Of a DNA stretch of 53,275 nucleotides, positions 49,387 through 53,275 are shown in pieces. Where the stretch lies: positions 1 through 53,275 of the forward strand of contig JAFWFZ010000014.1 in the NCBI GenBank assembly GCA_017515345.1. The letters are read 5' to 3'. The position numbers were made by a program, and so were the translations under genes. The DNA is from Oscillospiraceae bacterium. Lineage in GTDB: Bacteria; Bacillota; Clostridia; Oscillospirales; Oscillospiraceae. The notes under the pieces were generated by a model. That model ran no database searches. It saw only the letters and a list, made by a program, of their open reading frames with translations, and was not told the origin of the DNA. The stretch's first letter is position 1, and each line of letters opens with the position of its first letter.

Positions 49387-51321
49387 ATGTATTCGAAACA
49401 GTTCCCCCACCTGTTTGAGCCTTTGAAGATCAAGGGTCAGATCATCAAAAACAGGGTCATGTCAGCCCCGAACATGCTGTTCCACACGGTGGACGGCCGG
49501 CCCACCGATTACTACATCGGCTATATGGAGCACAAGGCCCGGGGCGGCGCGGCGATCGTGAACCTGGGCGAGGTCTCCGTTGGCGACGGCGGCTGCCACA
49601 CCCCCGAGATGGTCAAGAACGAGGACAACCTCCCCCTGTTCGCTGAGATGACCCAGTCCGTCCACGAGCACGGCGCCCTTTGCAGCGCTGAGCTGACCCA
49701 CGGCGGCATGCGGGTCAAGGCCGCGTACAACAAGTGCCAGCCCATGGGCCCCGTGGCGGGCAAGAGCTTCTTCGACGGCGCCGAGATCAAGGCCATGACC
49801 GTGGAGGATATGGAGCACGTCTGCAAGCAGTATGCCGATACCACGGAATACTGCCTCCACGCCGGGTTCGATACGGTGCTGCTGCACTTCGGCCACGGCT
49901 GGCTCCCCGCCCAGTTCATGTCCCCCATCATCAACACCCGCACCGATGAGTTCGGCGGAAGCTGGGAGAACCGCTGCCGCTTCCCCATGATGATCCTCAA
50001 GGCCGTGCGTGACCGCGTCGGCCCCAAGCAGCTCATCTGCATCCGCATCTCCGGCTCCGAGCGGAATCCCAACGGCTTCACCATCGAGGATACCACCCAG
50101 TTCCTGGAGAAGGCGCAGGAGTACGTGGACCTGGTGGAGGTCAGCACGGAGGACTTCACCTACTGCATGACCGGCACGTACCGTCCCCTGGGCGTCAACA
50201 CCGAGTTCAGCGAGTATATCAAGAAATCCGGTCGGGTGCACATCCCCGTGTACTCCATCGGCGCCATCCTCTATCCTGAGCAGGCGGAGGAGATCATCGC
50301 CTCCGGCAAGGCCGACGGCGTGAGCATGTCCCGCGCTCTGATCGCCGATCCCTATCTGCCCGAGAAGGCGCTGGCCGGGAAGACCGACGAGATCACTCCC
50401 TGCGTCCGCTGCCTCAACTGCACCGACAGCGACAATGCGGAGCGGCACTTCAAGTGCAGCGTCAACCCGCTGATCGGCCGCGAGCACAGGCTGGGCTTCG
50501 GCGAGAATCTCGGCAGGGCAAAGACGAAGCGCAAGATCCTGATCGTGGGCGGCGGCCCCGGCGGCATGGAGGCGGCCATCGTCGCGGCCCAGCGCGGCCA
50601 CGATGTGACCCTTGCCGAAAAGACCGGCGAGCTGGGCGGCCTGCTGAAGTTCACCGATCACGACAACCTGAAGCACGACCTGCACCGGTACAAGGACTTC
50701 CTCGTGAGCCGTGTGAAGGCCCTGAATATCAAGATCCTGCTGAACACCGAGGTCACCCCGGAATTTGCCGCCGATTTCAAGGCGGACGATATCATCGTCG
50801 CCACCGGCAGCTCCCCCGTGGTGCCCACGTACCTGAAGGGCGTGGAGAAGGCCAAGCACGCCACCGCCATCTACTTCGAGCCTGAATCCGTCAAGGGCGA
50901 CAACATCGTCATCATCGGCGGCGGTCTCATCGGCGTGGAGGCCGGTCTGCACCTGCGCAGTCTGGGCAAGAACGTCACCGTTCTGGAGCTGCTGGACGCT
51001 GTGGCCCGCGACGCCAGGGGCGTTTACGCCATGGGCCTGTTCGCCGTGATGAAGGAGATGGGCCTCAAGACCATCACCGGCGCCAAGTGCCAGGAGGTCA
51101 CGGATGACGCTGTCATCTACGAGAAGGACGGCAAGCAGGAGCGGATCGAGGCCGACTCCGTGTTCTACGCCGTGGGCATGAAGAGCGAGGACGAGCTGTA
51201 CTTCGATCTGTGCAGTGTGGACGCCCGCCTCGCCATCGTGGGCGACGCCAAAAAGGTGGGCAAGATCACCGGCGCCGTGCACGACGGCTTCTTCGCCGCC
51301 CTGGACGCGGGCAAGCTCTGA
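49387..51321 (+). CDS. NADH:flavin oxidoreductase with 4Fe-4S and FAD domains (2,4-dienoyl-CoA reductase-like)
   Basis: The 644-residue protein has the same architecture as the one at 39699: FMN barrel (FPHLFEPLKIKGQIIKNRVM; ELTHGGMRVK; HFGHGWLPAQFMSP; NTRTDEFGGSWENR), cluster motif CVRCLNC...C, FAD fold ILIVGGGPGGMEAAIVA and NADH fold IVIIGGGLIGVEAGLHL. An unusual feature is FTYCMTGTYRP in the active-site region where many relatives have a different loop, so substrate range may differ. Two ATGs lie 9 bases apart; AAAGGA is 8 bases before the second (49387), which also aligns with the gene at 1-405. It is expressed alone from its own promoter. Confidence 0.92.
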   Translation: MYSKQFPHLFEPLKIKGQIIKNRVMSAPNMLFHTVDGRPTDYYIGYMEHKARGGAAIVNLGEVSVGDGGCHTPEMVKNEDNLPLFAEMTQSVHEHGALCSAELTHGGMRVKAAYNKCQPMGPVAGKSFFDGAEIKAMTVEDMEHVCKQYADTTEYCLHAGFDTVLLHFGHGWLPAQFMSPIINTRTDEFGGSWENRCRFPMMILKAVRDRVGPKQLICIRISGSERNPNGFTIEDTTQFLEKAQEYVDLVEVSTEDFTYCMTGTYRPLGVNTEFSEYIKKSGRVHIPVYSIGAILYPEQAEEIIASGKADGVSMSRALIADPYLPEKALAGKTDEITPCVRCLNCTDSDNAERHFKCSVNPLIGREHRLGFGENLGRAKTKRKILIVGGGPGGMEAAIVAAQRGHDVTLAEKTGELGGLLKFTDHDNLKHDLHRYKDFLVSRVKALNIKILLNTEVTPEFAADFKADDIIVATGSSPVVPTYLKGVEKAKHATAIYFEPESVKGDNIVIIGGGLIGVEAGLHLRSLGKNVTVLELLDAVARDARGVYAMGLFAVMKEMGLKTITGAKCQEVTDDAVIYEKDGKQERIEADSVFYAVGMKSEDELYFDLCSVDARLAIVGDAKKVGKITGAVHDGFFAALDAGKL

Positions 51322-51351
51322 TCCCCCGTATAAAACCAGATACAAGCCGAA

Positions 51352-51386
51352 AGGAGCCGGTCGACTGACCGGCTCCTATTTCATTT
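51352..51386. terminator. Terminator of the third OYE-family gene, possibly two-way
   Basis: AGGAGCCGGTC (51352-51362) and its exact complement (51367-51377) enclose GACT and are followed by ATTTCATTT. The convergent gene stops at 51392. Confidence 0.8.
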
Positions 51387-51391
51387 GTCGA

Positions 51392-52801
51392 TCATTGGGG
51401 GATGAAGATGGGCAGCTCCACCGCGTCGATATGCGCAGCATAATAGAGGTGCATCTCCTCGTCGATCAGCGTGCCCCGCTCCAGCACCTCTTCACGGGCC
51501 CGCTGGGCCGCCTCTTCATCCGGCAGGGCATCGGCATAGGCGGCGTCAGCCCTGCTCAGCAGCGCTTCGTTATACGCCTTTGTTCCTTCCTCCGGCAGAG
51601 GATACGGCATCTCGTAATAAAACACGTAGGCCGGTACGAAATAGTCTTCATACAGCCGATCGGTGTACGTGAGCTCGCAGGCGAGGATCTGATCCTCCGT
51701 GACGCCGTTTTCTTCCAACAGGCGCTCCCTGGCCTGCTCCTCGGAGATCAGGGGATACTGCCCCACGGCGGCGAAAGAATCACGGTCTCGCTGCATGATG
51801 TCCACATGATCCAGCTCCTCCGTGGGCCAGAGCATGATCACGAGCGGAGCCACACCCTTGGAGACGATGCGCTCCAGCGGATCCTCCGTGTTCTGCCAGA
51901 CGGTAAAGACCGTCGCATTCCGCTCCCCGTGTAGCGAATACCAGACGCAGCGGGAAATCACCGGGTCCGTGATATGCTCGCTGACCAGCGCCTCCCGGTA
52001 GACGGGATCGGTCTCCAGCAGCACGCGGAGATCCTCCACCGTCAGGTCCCCGGGATACCCTTTGATCTCCTTGTGGTATCTGGCCCAGACGTCCTCCTGC
52101 TTCTTTTCCACACGATAGACAGGCAGCGTCTTCAGCCCCTCCGTATCCGGCGGCTCGATCAGGGAACGGAATTCCTCAAGGGATGGCGCTGTGCCGCTGT
52201 CCGCGTTGCCGCCGCCCAATTTCCGCGGAATGAACACCGGTTCGTCAACAGGGGATCCCGAGGGCGTGGGAGATGGCTCCCCCGACGGCTCCGGGTCGAC
52301 GGGCTCCGTGGCCTCCGCGGGAGGATCCTCGGTCTCCACGGGAGGCTCCGTTACCTCCGGCGCCTCCGGCGTCGTGAGTTCCGCAGAGGGCGTCGCGTCC
52401 TCCGGCGTTACCGGGGTCGTGGTCTCCGCGGAGGGCGTCGCGTTCTCCGGCGTCACCGGGGTCACGGGCCCGGCAGACGGGGTCGGGGACTCCCCGGGTC
52501 CCGCGGTCACAGGCGGCTCCGGACTTGGCGCTGTGCTCGACACCGGAGCAACGACCACATAGGGGCTGGTCCCCGCCGGGTCCGTTTGAGGCTTCAGGAG
52601 CCCCGTCCGGCTCACGGTCACCGCCGCCGCGGCCACCGCAAGGCACGCCGCCGCGGGGATCGCGGTCCTTCTGACCCTTCTGTTCCTCTCCGCAGCCGCG
52701 CGGCGGGCGGCGTTCTCCTTCAAGATCCCATTCAGCATTCGTTCATATGCCGCGCTGTCCGGCTCTATTGCGCTCCAAGCGCTTACGATGGCGTTATTCA
52801 T
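51392..52801 (-). CDS. Membrane-anchored partner of the ECF sigma factor (putative anti-sigma factor)
   Basis: The 469-residue protein has a cytosolic N-terminus (about 1-45, with AYERMLNGIL as seen in clostridial anti-sigma proteins), one membrane segment (47-64), and a long Pro/Thr/Glu-rich linker (about 70-215) containing 15-residue tandem repeats. A C-terminal extracytoplasmic domain of about 250 residues matches nothing I recognise. The open frame reaches 52918, but that part overlaps the sigma gene in another frame; the ATG at 52801 overlaps the sigma stop by 8 bases, so the two are translationally coupled. That position is typical for an anti-sigma factor; the function is inferred from context. 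Confidence 0.75.
   Translation of the reverse strand: MNNAIVSAWSAIEPDSAAYERMLNGILKENAARRAAAERNRRVRRTAIPAAACLAVAAAAVTVSRTGLLKPQTDPAGTSPYVVVAPVSSTAPSPEPPVTAGPGESPTPSAGPVTPVTPENATPSAETTTPVTPEDATPSAELTTPEAPEVTEPPVETEDPPAEATEPVDPEPSGEPSPTPSGSPVDEPVFIPRKLGGGNADSGTAPSLEEFRSLIEPPDTEGLKTLPVYRVEKKQEDVWARYHKEIKGYPGDLTVEDLRVLLETDPVYREALVSEHITDPVISRCVWYSLHGERNATVFTVWQNTEDPLERIVSKGVAPLVIMLWPTEELDHVDIMQRDRDSFAAVGQYPLISEEQARERLLEENGVTEDQILACELTYTDRLYEDYFVPAYVFYYEMPYPLPEEGTKAYNEALLSRADAAYADALPDEEAAQRAREEVLERGTLIDEEMHLYYAAHIDAVELPIFIPQ
52381..52470. repeat. 45-base tandem repeat in the linker of the putative anti-sigma factor
   Basis: Two units of 45 bases (from 52381 and 52426) differ at only a few positions and encode the 15-residue unit TPVTPENATPSAETT and its variant; a third degenerate unit flanks them. 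The repeat keeps the reading frame, so copy number could vary among strains without breaking the gene. Confidence 0.7.
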
Positions 52802-53273
52802 CAAAGTCGTCACCCAGCCTTTCCCGCAGGAGGGCTCTCGCCTCCCTGAGATGGTTCCGTATGGTGGAGGGAGGCTTGTGCAGCAGCTCCGCGATCTCCG
52901 CGCCGCTGCGTCCCTCAAAATAGTAGAGATACACCGCCGCCTTGTACCGGTCCGGCAGGCTGAGCACCGCGTCCAGCACGTCGCCCGTCTCCTCCCGCTG
53001 GGGACCGGCCAGCTCGCTGTGGTCCTCCAGGCTCTCGCGTCTGCGCCACCAGTGCTTCAGCACGTTTTTGCAGATGTTTCCCGCCGTGCGGATGAGCCAC
53101 GCCTTCTCATGCTCCTCGCTTTCAAAGGCGGGCCCGGAGCGGATGAGCCGGAAAAAAGTCTCCTGCACCGCGTCCTCCGTGTCCGCGTCGTTTTTCATAT
53201 AGGCATAGCAGACCCGCCATACCGTTTCGATATGGCGCTCGTACAGCTCCGCGATCTCTTTATCCGTACGCAA
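52794..53273 (-). CDS. ECF (sigma-70 family) RNA polymerase sigma factor, 5' end at window edge
   Basis: The 159-residue product shows sigma region 2 (ELYERHIETVWRVCYAYM, then DTEDAVQETFFRLI) and region 4 (LDAVLSLPDRYKAAVYLYYFEGRSGAEIAELL, then STIRNHLREARALLRERL). The length suits ECF factors. The first possible start is a TTG at 53273; only two bases precede it, so the true start may lie outside the window. The next gene downstream overlaps its stop and probably encodes the anti-sigma factor. The target genes are unknown. Confidence 0.92.
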   Translation of the reverse strand: MRTDKEIAELYERHIETVWRVCYAYMKNDADTEDAVQETFFRLIRSGPAFESEEHEKAWLIRTAGNICKNVLKHWWRRRESLEDHSELAGPQREETGDVLDAVLSLPDRYKAAVYLYYFEGRSGAEIAELLHKPPSTIRNHLREARALLRERLGDDFDE

Positions 53274-53275
53274 TA

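Overview
The window looks like a chromosomal segment of a high-GC, endospore-forming member of the Bacillota, most likely class Clostridia (an Oscillospirales-like lineage is my guess; no 16S rRNA gene is present to settle it). The reasons are the sporulation genes yunB and a pdaB-type deacetylase, a type-A-like RNase P RNA, Gram-positive style Shine-Dalgarno sites, many near-consensus sigma-A promoters with 17-bp spacers, PPi-type phosphofructokinase, class II aldolase, NAD-dependent ligase, meso-diaminopimelate dehydrogenase and a large supply of anaerobic flavin reductases. I found no insertion sequence, prophage or CRISPR array.

Layout. 1-11477 (minus strand): the N-terminus of an Old Yellow Enzyme-type reductase, tandem tRNA-Met and tRNA-Glu, two fumarate-reductase-like flavoproteins, then murD, two M42 aminopeptidases, a YnbB-like PLP lyase, yunB and ligA. 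11589-11940 (plus): rnpB. 12063-16367 (minus): beta-CASP nuclease, FlK-like thioesterase, diaminopimelate dehydrogenase, cysteine desulfurase. 16445-22551 (plus): mtaB, serC-serA, a lipid kinase, ymdB and an SDR oxidoreductase. 22660-26633 (plus): a five-gene unit with its own promoter and terminator made of DUF4125, TPR, DUF4037, NAD-dependent epimerase and NTF2-like proteins. 26798-32159 (plus): molybdenum aldehyde oxidoreductase, a multi-cluster Fe-S flavoprotein and a small CxxC/CxxC protein. 32274-36600: a small membrane protein, then purA and fba (minus) with pfp divergent. 36671-45643 (minus): a KPR-like reductase with an ABC-F ATPase, a second OYE/FAD reductase at the end of a ddl-murF-rluA operon, and a membrane protein. 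45828-53273: pdaB, glpK divergent from an acylglycerol lipase, a third OYE/FAD reductase, and an ECF sigma factor with a membrane-anchored partner.

How the genes fit together. Wall and spore functions recur (murD, murF, ddl, diaminopimelate dehydrogenase, yunB, pdaB). Central carbon genes are paired by divergent promoters (fba with pfp, glpK with the lipase). The redox genes suggest anaerobic reduction of unsaturated or carbonyl compounds. The least understood parts are the DUF4125-TPR-DUF4037 operon and the aldehyde oxidoreductase module. All family assignments were made by reading motifs; no database search was run. No gap between genes exceeds 300 bases.
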